Assembly: GCA_016717705.1 (NCBI GenBank)
Contig: JADKFD010000032.1
Span: 19,989-83,988, forward strand
DNA: 64,000 bases
Source of the DNA: Rhodanobacteraceae bacterium
GTDB taxonomy: Bacteria; Pseudomonadota; Gammaproteobacteria; Xanthomonadales; SZUA-5
Direction of reading: 5' to 3'
Positions within the stretch are counted from its first letter, which is position 1. Every line of letters begins with the position of its first letter. Below, in pieces: positions 53,321 through 61,384 of this stretch. Below the pieces are notes generated by a model. That model worked only from the letters and a program-made list of their open reading frames with translations, was not told the origin of the DNA and did not search any database. The position numbers and the translations under genes are program-made.

Positions 53321-54151
53321 TCACCGCGGACTTCGCGCCCGCACATAGAAGGTCTTGGAGTTGCTGCCGGGTGGCGTGCGCTCTTCGATCTCGAACAGTT
53401 TCGGATGCTTCTTGAACAATCCGCTGAGCTTCTTGTGGCCGTACAGGCGCGGATCGAAATCCGGGCGCAGCTTGGTCAGGTAGGTGCCGACACTGGACAG
53501 CTCGGCCCAGCCACCCTCGTCTTCGGCCTCGTCGATGGCCTGCAGGATCAGTTCGCTCGGCAGGATGGATTCCTCCGGCGCGGGTCTGGACTCGACTTCG
53601 GCCCTGGCCTCGGTTCCGGATTTCTTCGGACTGGCAGGCTTGTCGGCCGAAACCGGCTTGTTGGCCGACTTGTTCACCGCTGGCCGCAACACTTCGGTGT
53701 AGACAAACTTGTCGCAGGCCACCACAAAGGGCTCGGGCGTCTTCTTCTCGCCGAAGCCGAGCACCATCAGGCCTTCCTCGCGCAGCCGCTGGGCCAGCCG
53801 GGTGAAATCGCTGTCGCTGGAAACCAGGCAGAAGCCGTCGAAACGCCGTGTGTACATCAGGTCCATCGCGTCGATGATCAGCGCGCTGTCGGTGGCGTTC
53901 TTGCCGCTGGTGTACGCAAACTGCTGCACCGGCTGGATCGAGTGCTTGAGCAGGCTCTTTTTCCACTGCGTGTGGCTGGGCGAGGTCCAGTCGCCGTAGA
54001 TGCGCTTGACGCTGGCCACGCCGAACCGGGCAACTTCCGCCAGCAGTCCGTCGATCACCGAGGGCTGTGCGTTGTCGGCGTCGATCAGCACCGCCAGGCG
54101 GCTCTGGTCGCTGTCGGTGCGGTTCAATTGTGATTCGCGACTGGCCATCAT
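53321..54151 (-). CDS. NYN domain protein with LOTUS/OST-HTH domain
   Basis: The protein has 276 residues. The N-terminal NYN (PIN-like nuclease) domain (about 18-155) has the acidic residues in AVLIDADNAQPS, NATDSALIIDAMDLMY and CLVSSDSDFTRLAQRLRE, which make the metal site. A Pro/Lys/Ser-rich linker (about 160-195) is followed by an OST-HTH/LOTUS domain (about 200-265; LILQAIDEAEDEGGWAELSSVG). Such LabA-like proteins are predicted RNA nucleases or RNA-binding proteins. The start at 54151 follows GGAG at 5 bases. A role in RNA turnover is inferred from the fold. Confidence 0.9.
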   Translation of the reverse strand: MMASRESQLNRTDSDQSRLAVLIDADNAQPSVIDGLLAEVARFGVASVKRIYGDWTSPSHTQWKKSLLKHSIQPVQQFAYTSGKNATDSALIIDAMDLMYTRRFDGFCLVSSDSDFTRLAQRLREEGLMVLGFGEKKTPEPFVVACDKFVYTEVLRPAVNKSANKPVSADKPASPKKSGTEARAEVESRPAPEESILPSELILQAIDEAEDEGGWAELSSVGTYLTKLRPDFDPRLYGHKKLSGLFKKHPKLFEIEERTPPGSNSKTFYVRARSPR

Positions 54152-54221
54152 GAATTCTCCGACACGGGCATAGCGCCAGCGAGCCGCATCCTACGCGCAT
54201 CGGTGGCTGTCGAGCGCCGGA

Positions 54222-55676
54222 TCAGGCCGCCAGAAGTGACTGATAAAGCTGCATATAACGCAATGCAGACGGCCGCCACGACCAGTCGCGCGCCATGCCC
54301 CGGGCCTGCATCTGCAGCCAAAGTGCAGGCTGCGCGTGCAACTCCAGGGCCTTGCGCACCGCATAGATCACGCCGGCGGCATCGGTGTGCTCGAAGTGGA
54401 TGCCTGTCGGTGCCGAGCCACTGATGTCGTCGACGCTGTCGGCCAGACCGCCAACCCGGCGCAACAGCGGAATGCTGACGTAGCGTTGGCTGTACATCTG
54501 GTTCAGGCCGCAAGGCTCGTAGCGCGAGGGCATGATGAACATGTCGCTGGCGGCTTCGATGCGGTGCGCAAGTCCTTCATCGTAGGCCACGCGCACGGCG
54601 ACCCGCCACGGGCAGCGTGCCGCCCATTCGGAGAAACCGTGCTCGAGCGCCGGGTCGCCAGAGGCGAGCACGACCACCTGCAGCGGCAGTTGCGACAGCT
54701 CCGCGCTGGCAGCGAGCAGCGCGTCGGCACCTTTCTGGTGTGCCAACCGGCCGATGAAGCCGAGCAGCGGCTGATCCGAGTCGGCGAGGCCAAGCTGTTG
54801 TTGCAGCTCGCGTTTGTTGGCCGCTTTGCCGGCGGCCACGCTGGCGGCGTCGTAATGGTGCTCGATCAATGTGTCGGTGGCGGGGTTCCAGATCGTGGTG
54901 TCGATGCCGTTGAGGATGCCGTGCAACTGCGTCGAGCGCTGGCGCAGCACACCATCGAGGTGCTCGCCGAACTCAGGAGTCTGGATCTCGCGCGCGTACG
55001 TGGGTGACACCGTCGTCAGGGCATCCGACAGCACCAATCCGGCCTTCATGAAGGAAAAGCCGCCCCAGAATTCAATCGCTTCGGGGCTCCAGAGCGACGG
55101 CGACAAGCCCAGCCCGTCGAACTGGGCGCGGTCGAAAAAGCCCTGATAGGCGAGGTTGTGGATGGTAAAGACGGTGCGCGGCCGGGGCGCGCTGCTCGAC
55201 AGAAACGCGGGCGTCAGACCGGTGTGCCAGTCGTTGAGATGGACGATGTCGGCGCGCTGGCTGGTATCCCAATGGCCTTTGTTCACATTGGTGGCGGAGT
55301 CCGCATCGCGCGCGGGAATGCCCGATGCCACCCGCGCCACCGCTTCGCAGAAGCTGCCGAAGCGGACTGCATCGTCGCCATGGCCGTAAGGGCTGCCAGC
55401 TCGCGCGAACAACTCCGGCGCATCGACCAACAGCATCGGTACGCCGTGATCAGGATGAGTGCCGGCCAGCAAGCGCAGCGACTGGCCGCGTATCCGCAGT
55501 TCGCCCGCGTCCTGCAACGAGCGCATGCGCTCGGCGACGCCGCGGTAGGCCGGCATGATGATGCAGACTTCAACGCCCAGAGCGGCCAACGCGGCCGGCA
55601 ATGCGGCAGCAACATCGGCGAGTCCGCCGGTCTTGGCCAGCGGGTAAACCTCGGATGCCGCGAACAGGACACGCAT
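54222..55676 (-). CDS. glgA: Glycogen synthase GlgA
   Basis: The protein has 484 residues. It adds glucose from ADP-glucose to the growing alpha-1,4 chain. The N-terminal ADP-glucose-binding motif is KTGGLADV, in FAASEVYPLAKTGGLADVAAA. The catalytic region has FTIHNLAYQGFF, LNGIDTTIWNP, GFIGRLAHQKGADAL and the CGLNQMYSQRY segment (SRYEPCGLNQMY), all typical of GT5 enzymes. It starts one base after the glgC stop, so the two form a glycogen-synthesis operon, with glgC transcribed first. No glgB or glgP is in the window. Confidence 0.95.
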   Translation of the reverse strand: MRVLFAASEVYPLAKTGGLADVAAALPAALAALGVEVCIIMPAYRGVAERMRSLQDAGELRIRGQSLRLLAGTHPDHGVPMLLVDAPELFARAGSPYGHGDDAVRFGSFCEAVARVASGIPARDADSATNVNKGHWDTSQRADIVHLNDWHTGLTPAFLSSSAPRPRTVFTIHNLAYQGFFDRAQFDGLGLSPSLWSPEAIEFWGGFSFMKAGLVLSDALTTVSPTYAREIQTPEFGEHLDGVLRQRSTQLHGILNGIDTTIWNPATDTLIEHHYDAASVAAGKAANKRELQQQLGLADSDQPLLGFIGRLAHQKGADALLAASAELSQLPLQVVVLASGDPALEHGFSEWAARCPWRVAVRVAYDEGLAHRIEAASDMFIMPSRYEPCGLNQMYSQRYVSIPLLRRVGGLADSVDDISGSAPTGIHFEHTDAAGVIYAVRKALELHAQPALWLQMQARGMARDWSWRPSALRYMQLYQSLLAA

Positions 55677-55677
55677 G

Positions 55678-56946
55678 TCAGCGCGTCACGTAACGCGACT
55701 GACCGAGCATGTCGCGGGTTACCAGTGCCACGCCGTTGGCGATCACGTGGAAACGTTCGGCATCGTGCACCGGATTGACACCAATCTGCATGCCATCAGG
55801 TATGCGGCAGCCTTTGTCGAGCACGGCACGGCGCACGACGCAGCCGCGCCCGACCGAGACATTCGGCAGCAGCACCGATTCCTCAGCCAGGGAATCGAGT
55901 TCGACCCGCACGTTGGAGAACAACACCGAGCGACGCACGGTGGCGCCGATCACCAGGCAGCCGCCGGACACCATCGAGTCCAGGGCGCAGCCCGCGCGGC
56001 CGTCCTGTGCGGCAAATTTGGCCGGCGGCAATTGTTCCTGATAGGTCCAGATCGGCCAGTCGGCGTCGTACAGATTCAATTCCGGCATCGGATCGAGCAG
56101 TTCGAGATTGGTCTTCCAGAAGGCTTCAACCGTGCCGACATCGCGCCAGTAGGCCTGACGCGCCTGGTCACGCTCGCGGAAGGGATAGGCGAGGGCGTAG
56201 TAGTTCCCGATGGCGTGCGGAATGATGTCCTTGCCGAAATCGTGGCTGGAGAAGGTGTCGGCGGCGTCGCGCACCAGCTGGTCGATCAGGAACTGGGTGT
56301 TGAAGACGTAAATGCCCATCGACGCCAGCGCGGTGCCGGGTTTGCCGGGCATCGACTCGGGTGCGGCCGGCTTCTCGACGAATTTGCGGATGCGCATCTG
56401 CTCGTCGACCTGCATCACGCCGAAGGCGCTGGCTTCTTCCACCGGCACCTCGATGCAGCCGACGGTGAAGTCGGCACCGCGTTCGACGTGATCGGCGAGC
56501 ATCGCGCCGTAGTCCATCTTGTAGATGTGATCGCCGGCGAGAACGACGATGTAGCGCGGCCCGTGGGAAAGCAGGATGTCGATGTTCTGGTAGACCGCAT
56601 CGGCAGTGCCGGCGTACCAGGAGCTTTCGTCGACGCGCTGCTGCGCCGGGAACAGTTCGACGAACTCGTTGAATTCGCCACGCAGGAAGCCCCAGCCCAT
56701 CTGGATGTGGCGGATCAGCGAGTGCGACTTGTACTGCGTCAGCACCGCGATCCGGCGAATGCCGGAGTTGATGCAGTTGGACAGTGGAAAATCGATGATG
56801 CGGAACTTGCCGCCGAAGGGCACCGCAGGTTTGGCCCGCCAGTCGGTCAGCGCGTTCAGACGGGTACCACGTCCGCCGGCGAGCACCAGCGCCAGGGTGT
56901 CCTTGGTCAGTCGACTGACAAAGCGGGGATCTTGTTGGTTACGCAT
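55678..56946 (-). CDS. glgC: Glucose-1-phosphate adenylyltransferase GlgC
   Basis: The protein has 422 residues. It makes ADP-glucose, the first committed step of glycogen synthesis. The signature LVLAGGRGTRLNALT, KPAVPFGGKFRIIDFPLSNC, then AGDHIYKMDYG (metal site) and the C-terminal beta-helix are clear. Arg/Lys residues for allosteric control are in the usual N-terminal region. The start at 56946 follows GGGAG at 7 bases. It is coupled to glgA, 1 base away. Confidence 0.95.
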   Translation of the reverse strand: MRNQQDPRFVSRLTKDTLALVLAGGRGTRLNALTDWRAKPAVPFGGKFRIIDFPLSNCINSGIRRIAVLTQYKSHSLIRHIQMGWGFLRGEFNEFVELFPAQQRVDESSWYAGTADAVYQNIDILLSHGPRYIVVLAGDHIYKMDYGAMLADHVERGADFTVGCIEVPVEEASAFGVMQVDEQMRIRKFVEKPAAPESMPGKPGTALASMGIYVFNTQFLIDQLVRDAADTFSSHDFGKDIIPHAIGNYYALAYPFRERDQARQAYWRDVGTVEAFWKTNLELLDPMPELNLYDADWPIWTYQEQLPPAKFAAQDGRAGCALDSMVSGGCLVIGATVRRSVLFSNVRVELDSLAEESVLLPNVSVGRGCVVRRAVLDKGCRIPDGMQIGVNPVHDAERFHVIANGVALVTRDMLGQSRYVTR

Positions 56947-57214
56947 TGCGGCTCTCCCAGGCAATCGGGCGGCTGTCGCCAGCCTTGCAGGATGACAGAG
57001 CAGAGGCGAATTCGGACTCGGACCATCGGCGAACTTGTGTCCGGTTTGCGAAACTGCGGGGCCGCGGATGTCCAGGGCGTTCCCGGCACAGGCATGGCCC
57101 GCGATCGCGATGGGTCGACGCCAGAAACAAACGCAGCCCGCGCGGCGGGGCCGGGCGAGCTGCGGTGTCTGGACGCTGGGGCGGTGCGGACCCCGGCGCC
57201 TTCGTCTGGAGCGG

Positions 57215-58216
57215 TCAGGCCTGGCGACGCGCGATCAGGACAGCGCCAATCAGGCCGAGGCCAAGCGCGAGCCCGAACCAGGTGAAGTTCTGACCGGCCG
57301 GCACCGAAACGGCCGCGGCAACCGGACCGACGATATTGTAATTGACGACATTGGCGAACTGGGCGGGCGTCAGGCCGTCGAGCAAGGGTGATCCGGCAAC
57401 GACATTGTCGAAGGCGCTGGACGCTGCGGTGGCGTTCGCGGTGGTCTGGTCGATGCGCTGGAAGAACAGCAACGACACGCTGCCGCCGGCCGGTACGCTG
57501 ACCTGAAAGCGCGCCAACGCGCCGTCGGTGTCCGCGCAGTCGAATACGGTGGTCGACACGCTCTGCGGAGTGACCTGCGGCGTCCCACCCCAAAGTACCG
57601 TCGTGTTCACCGGGTCGGTGTCATTCAGCGTTTCACTGCTGATTACCCAGCGGTCTGCGACGGTGAAGCTGGTGTCGCCGGACGAGGTCGCGCGGATGAT
57701 CGTGCTTTCGTCCGAGCCAAAATTGGTGGCGTAGTCGACCGGCACATTGATGGCGCTGCCACTCGGGTTGGTCAGCGTCAGCAGGATGCGCGCAACCGGC
57801 GCGGTGACCAGCACATCGTGACGCAGGGCGACGTTCAGGCCGGCGATGGTCGGCGACGCGAAGTCGACGCGGTTACCGCTTATCGTGGCAACACCACCTA
57901 CCTGGACGTTGTTAATCCACAGCAGGCCGGCGTTGTCGAAGGCATCGCCGTTCTCCGGAAGCGCCGCGTCGCTGATGCCAGCGCCGGAGCCGACCGCGCC
58001 GCTGTTACAGCTACCGCCTGCCGGCAAACCGTTGGTCGTGGTCAGGAAGTCGCACATGTACCATTCGCTGGACGCGCCACCGAAGATGGTCGGGCAGGAA
58101 CCCTTGCCGTCCGTGACATTGCCGGGCTTGCTGTCTACCGCAAGGGCCGGATTGGCCAGCGCCGATGCGAGCGCCAGGGTGATGGTCGATACCAGCAGTA
58201 CGTTTGCGCGATTCAT
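57215..58216 (-). CDS. Secreted protein with a hydrophobic C-terminal sorting-like tail
   Basis: The protein has 333 residues. The start at 58216 follows GGAG at 6 bases. A signal peptide (VLLVSTITLALASALANPALA) opens it; the mature part is Ser/Thr/Asn-rich beta sheet with CPTIFGGASSEWYMCDF near its start. It ends with a membrane segment plus basic residues (FGLALGLGLIGAVLIARRQA), reminiscent of IPTL/PEP-type C-terminal sorting signals but without their exact motif. The other large secreted proteins here end in FxNGFE instead. I do not recognise the domain. Confidence 0.75.
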   Translation of the reverse strand: MNRANVLLVSTITLALASALANPALAVDSKPGNVTDGKGSCPTIFGGASSEWYMCDFLTTTNGLPAGGSCNSGAVGSGAGISDAALPENGDAFDNAGLLWINNVQVGGVATISGNRVDFASPTIAGLNVALRHDVLVTAPVARILLTLTNPSGSAINVPVDYATNFGSDESTIIRATSSGDTSFTVADRWVISSETLNDTDPVNTTVLWGGTPQVTPQSVSTTVFDCADTDGALARFQVSVPAGGSVSLLFFQRIDQTTANATAASSAFDNVVAGSPLLDGLTPAQFANVVNYNIVGPVAAAVSVPAGQNFTWFGLALGLGLIGAVLIARRQA

Positions 58217-58317
58217 GGGACACTCCGAGGACGTTGGCATGGCGTTCTGTGCGCCACTGATTGGGGATTGCAGGGTGAGCTTGCGCGGATGCGCGAAGGC
58301 CTCATGCAATCACCGAT

Positions 58318-58347
58318 AGAATGGCGTTTCGAGGGTTTTACTGTCAA
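58318..58347 (-). promoter_or_regulatory. Possible promoter for the hydrophobic-tail secreted protein gene
   Basis: On the minus strand TTGACA (58347-58342) is followed 18 bases later by CATTCT (58323-58318). The first hexamer is perfect; the second is poor (3 of 6). It is 102 bases before the start and within the AT-richer 373-base gap 58217-58589, where I see no gene. Confidence 0.35.
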
Positions 58348-58589
58348 TAATCTCGTTGTCCGATAATCTGCACTAAATCGCGAGAAACTCGGTATTGCCA
58401 GTTTGATTCGCGGCTTCGAAACCGGCGTATTCAAGGGTATTTCAGGGATTTGCGGGATTGGTTTGCGGTCCTTCGAACAAGGGAGAACCCGTTGTGCGGC
58501 CGTTATGGCGACTCAAGGTCAACAGATCCCTTGCACGCGGACACTGACACCCCGAGACTGCCGGCGTCCCTTCTTGCCCGGATGCCGCC

Positions 58590-58808
58590 ATGAAAACCGA
58601 GATCTTCGAGCTTGAGGGCGACTTCGTCGAGCTCAACCAGTTGCTGAAACTCACCGGCCAGTGCGGTAGCGGAGGCGCCGGCAAGCTGCTGGTGGCCAGT
58701 GGCGTGGTCAAGGTGGATGGCGCGCAGGAGTTGCGCAAGACCGCCAAGATCCGCGCGGGGCAGGTGGTGACGACAGGATCGGTACGCATCGAGGTGCGCG
58801 CGAGCTGA
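58590..58808 (+). CDS. ybcJ: S4-domain RNA-binding protein, YbcJ-like
   Basis: The protein has 72 residues. It is a minimal S4-type RNA-binding protein. The visible pattern is IFELEGDFVELNQLLKLTGQ, then GSGGAGKLLVASGVVKVDGAQ with ELRKTAKIRAGQVV, matching E. coli YbcJ (about 70 residues). YbcJ is thought to bind RNA, but its target is unknown. No neighbour suggests a partner. Confidence 0.85.
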   Translation: MKTEIFELEGDFVELNQLLKLTGQCGSGGAGKLLVASGVVKVDGAQELRKTAKIRAGQVVTTGSVRIEVRAS

Positions 58809-58924
58809 GCTGGTGCCGCGCCGGGAACGCCGATCCCCAGTTCGGCGCTTTTGATGTGAGCCGCCAACATCCCTTCGCGCTAGTTCGGCCGAGCTGGGGC
58901 TCGGCGCTCCCGGGAAATCGGTTC

Positions 58925-61159
58925 CTATTCGAAGCCGTTGCGGAACAGGTTGTCGCTGGTGACCGTCGTGCTCCAGACGCCGCGGCCGAGCGTGCCGGCG
59001 TACAAGGTCTGGTTGCTGGCGACGTAGCGCAGATCGAACACCAGCACGTTGGGCAGGCCGCTGCCGAACAAGGCCCAGGTGCTGGAGTTCACGGCGGCGC
59101 TGTAGACACCGGACCGGGTGCCCAGCACCACACTGTCGTTGTTGCCATCCGGAATGAACTCGATGGTGCGGAAATCAAAGGAACTGATGCTCCCCAGATT
59201 GCCGGTGACATCGGTCCAGGTGCTGCCGCCGTTGATCGAACGGAACACCTGGTTGTCGTCGACGGCGAACACGATCTGGTCGTTGTCCGGGTCCATCGCC
59301 ACATCGGTGATCGTGGCCGCGCCGGCGGGCAGGGCGGTGGTGGCAACGAACACATTGCCTGAGCGCTTGTGGACCGCGGCGGATCGGCCGACGTAGGCGG
59401 CCAGGCTGCTGGTCGCCGAGCCGAAAGCCATCGCATTGCGGTTGGCGCCGGGTCCGCCGAGTGAGGTCAGTACCGGTGTCGCGGTGTTGGCGCCGGTGTA
59501 TTCGTAGATGGTGTTGGCGCCGCCCACCAGCATGCGCGAACGGTCGGTGACGTTGAGTTCGATCGGGGTGACGAACTGCGGATCGGTGATGGCTGCGATC
59601 GGCATGCTGAGGTTGCTGACGAAGGCATTGGCGGCGTTGTAATTGGCGCGGCGGAAACCGCCGAAGTTCTGGGAACTGATGTAGCGGAAACTGCCGGCCG
59701 CGGCGAGCGAGATGTCGTCGGTGGCGACATCGCCGCCGTCGCCGCCGTTGATGAAGGTCCAGCGCAGATTGGCGCTGGTCTGCTGCATGTGCGTGCCGTT
59801 GTCCTGGGTGCCGATGGTCAGGATGTTGCCGACCTTGTCATGCGCGAGGTCGTGGACCTCCATGACATTCAGGTTGCCGATCACCGACGTCCAGGTACCC
59901 GCCGACGAGGTCGGCGACGAGCGCCGGTAGATGCCGCCGTCGTCCGATTCCAGGATATTGCCGTTGACATCGAAGACCATCGAACGGCTGTCGGCATGCG
60001 GCGCGGTATTGCCGGCATTGCCATCCATGATCGTTGTGAACTGGCTGCCCGCAGCGTTGGCGAAATTGCCGCGCACCACGTTGCCGGTGAACGGTCCGAC
60101 GGTGATGCGATCGCCGGAGATGTAGACCAGATTGGCATTGGCGGGGTCGGCGGCGATGGCGGTATTGGGAAATCCTTGCCCGCCGGGGTGAATCGCCGGC
60201 ACGTCCATCGCCGTCCAGTTGCCGCCCTGGTTGGCCGAGCGGAACACGCGGGCCAGGACACCGGAATTGACCACGGCCAGATACAGCGTCGATGACGCGC
60301 CGACCGCCATGCGCATGTGCGATGTGCTGGCGCTGAGACCGGTCACGCCAGTCGTCACATTGATCCAGCTGGCACCGGTGTCGTCGCTGCGCAGGATCGT
60401 CGGCGTGGCGCCGGCTACCGAAATATAAAAGCGCGTGCTGTTGAACGGATCGGCGACCAGATCGAAGGCACCACCGGCGGGCAGGTTGCCGGTGCCGGAT
60501 ATCAGTGTCCAGGTGGCGCCGGTGTTGGTGCTGCGGAACAGGCCGCCGGTCCGTGACGCCGCCAGCAGCGTGGCGCCGCGCGCCGCCACCGCCATGAACT
60601 TCTGTCCGAGCAGATTGGGGGAGCCTGTGCTGCCCAGCAAAGTCCAGTTGGCACCGCCATTGGTGGTGCGGTACACACCGAGTTCGTCGTCGCCGCGCTG
60701 GGCAAAATTGCTCAGGCGACCGGTGCCGGCGATCAGCGTTTGCCGCGTGCCGTCGGTGGGATCAAAGGCAAGTGCACCAATCGACTGCGAGGCCAGATTA
60801 TTGGTCTGCGGCGTCCAGGTTGGCTGTGCCGCGGTGCCGTTCGTGGTTTTCCAGATGCCGCCGTTCACCGCGCCGATGTAGATGATGTTGGCATCGGTCG
60901 GGTGCGCGGCAATCGACTGGATTGCCCCACAGACCTCGAAGTTCGGTGGTGCCGAAACCTGCGCCGATTGCGTCGGCGCTGGCCCGCGCTCCACCCAGGC
61001 GCCGCCGGCTCGCGCGACGGGCCGCTCCGGCGGCAGCGTCTGCGGCCGGAATTCGGCGGGGTCGACGGGCTCCTGATCGGATTCGACAGCAGCAGCTGGC
61101 GCTGCCAGCGCCAGCAATATGAAGGGAAGCGACAACCGCAGCGCGTAACGACCAATCAT
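58925..61159 (-). CDS. Secreted sialidase-like beta-propeller protein with an FRNGFE tail
   Basis: The protein has 744 residues. The start at 61159 follows AGGAG at 6 bases. A signal peptide (LSLPFILLALAAPAAA) is followed by BNR/sialidase or VPS10-like propeller repeats, with Asp-box phrases such as GNLPAGG and SDDTGASWINV, NGGSTWTDV and TNGGANWTLL. This is the protein type common in secreted glycosidases and adhesins, but no catalytic set is obvious. It ends SDNLFRNGFE. There is no membrane anchor. Confidence 0.8.
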   Translation of the reverse strand: MIGRYALRLSLPFILLALAAPAAAVESDQEPVDPAEFRPQTLPPERPVARAGGAWVERGPAPTQSAQVSAPPNFEVCGAIQSIAAHPTDANIIYIGAVNGGIWKTTNGTAAQPTWTPQTNNLASQSIGALAFDPTDGTRQTLIAGTGRLSNFAQRGDDELGVYRTTNGGANWTLLGSTGSPNLLGQKFMAVAARGATLLAASRTGGLFRSTNTGATWTLISGTGNLPAGGAFDLVADPFNSTRFYISVAGATPTILRSDDTGASWINVTTGVTGLSASTSHMRMAVGASSTLYLAVVNSGVLARVFRSANQGGNWTAMDVPAIHPGGQGFPNTAIAADPANANLVYISGDRITVGPFTGNVVRGNFANAAGSQFTTIMDGNAGNTAPHADSRSMVFDVNGNILESDDGGIYRRSSPTSSAGTWTSVIGNLNVMEVHDLAHDKVGNILTIGTQDNGTHMQQTSANLRWTFINGGDGGDVATDDISLAAAGSFRYISSQNFGGFRRANYNAANAFVSNLSMPIAAITDPQFVTPIELNVTDRSRMLVGGANTIYEYTGANTATPVLTSLGGPGANRNAMAFGSATSSLAAYVGRSAAVHKRSGNVFVATTALPAGAATITDVAMDPDNDQIVFAVDDNQVFRSINGGSTWTDVTGNLGSISSFDFRTIEFIPDGNNDSVVLGTRSGVYSAAVNSSTWALFGSGLPNVLVFDLRYVASNQTLYAGTLGRGVWSTTVTSDNLFRNGFE

Positions 61160-61270
61160 TCCGGGCTCCTCCGAATTGCGGAACTTGCCATCGGCCGTCC
61201 TGAGGAGCCGTGGTACGACGAGGTAATGGTCGCGCGCATTGGTCAGTCAGGCAAGCAGTCCCGGGCTGCG

Positions 61271-61279
61271 TGCGATAAT
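61271..61279 (+). promoter_or_regulatory. Possible extended -10 promoter of the reprolysin gene
   Basis: TGCGATAAT is an extended -10 (TGn, with GATAAT at 61274-61279), 105 bases before the start. No good -35 is seen. It lies in the 225-base gap after the propeller gene. Confidence 0.35.
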
Positions 61280-61384
61280 GAACTACGGTGCCGCTGGGCA
61301 TCTTTCGATTGCCGGAGATGGGTGAAATCTCCATCCTCGCTCGCACGCCTCAGCGACACATCCGACAGTTTTTCAGGAAAGCTC

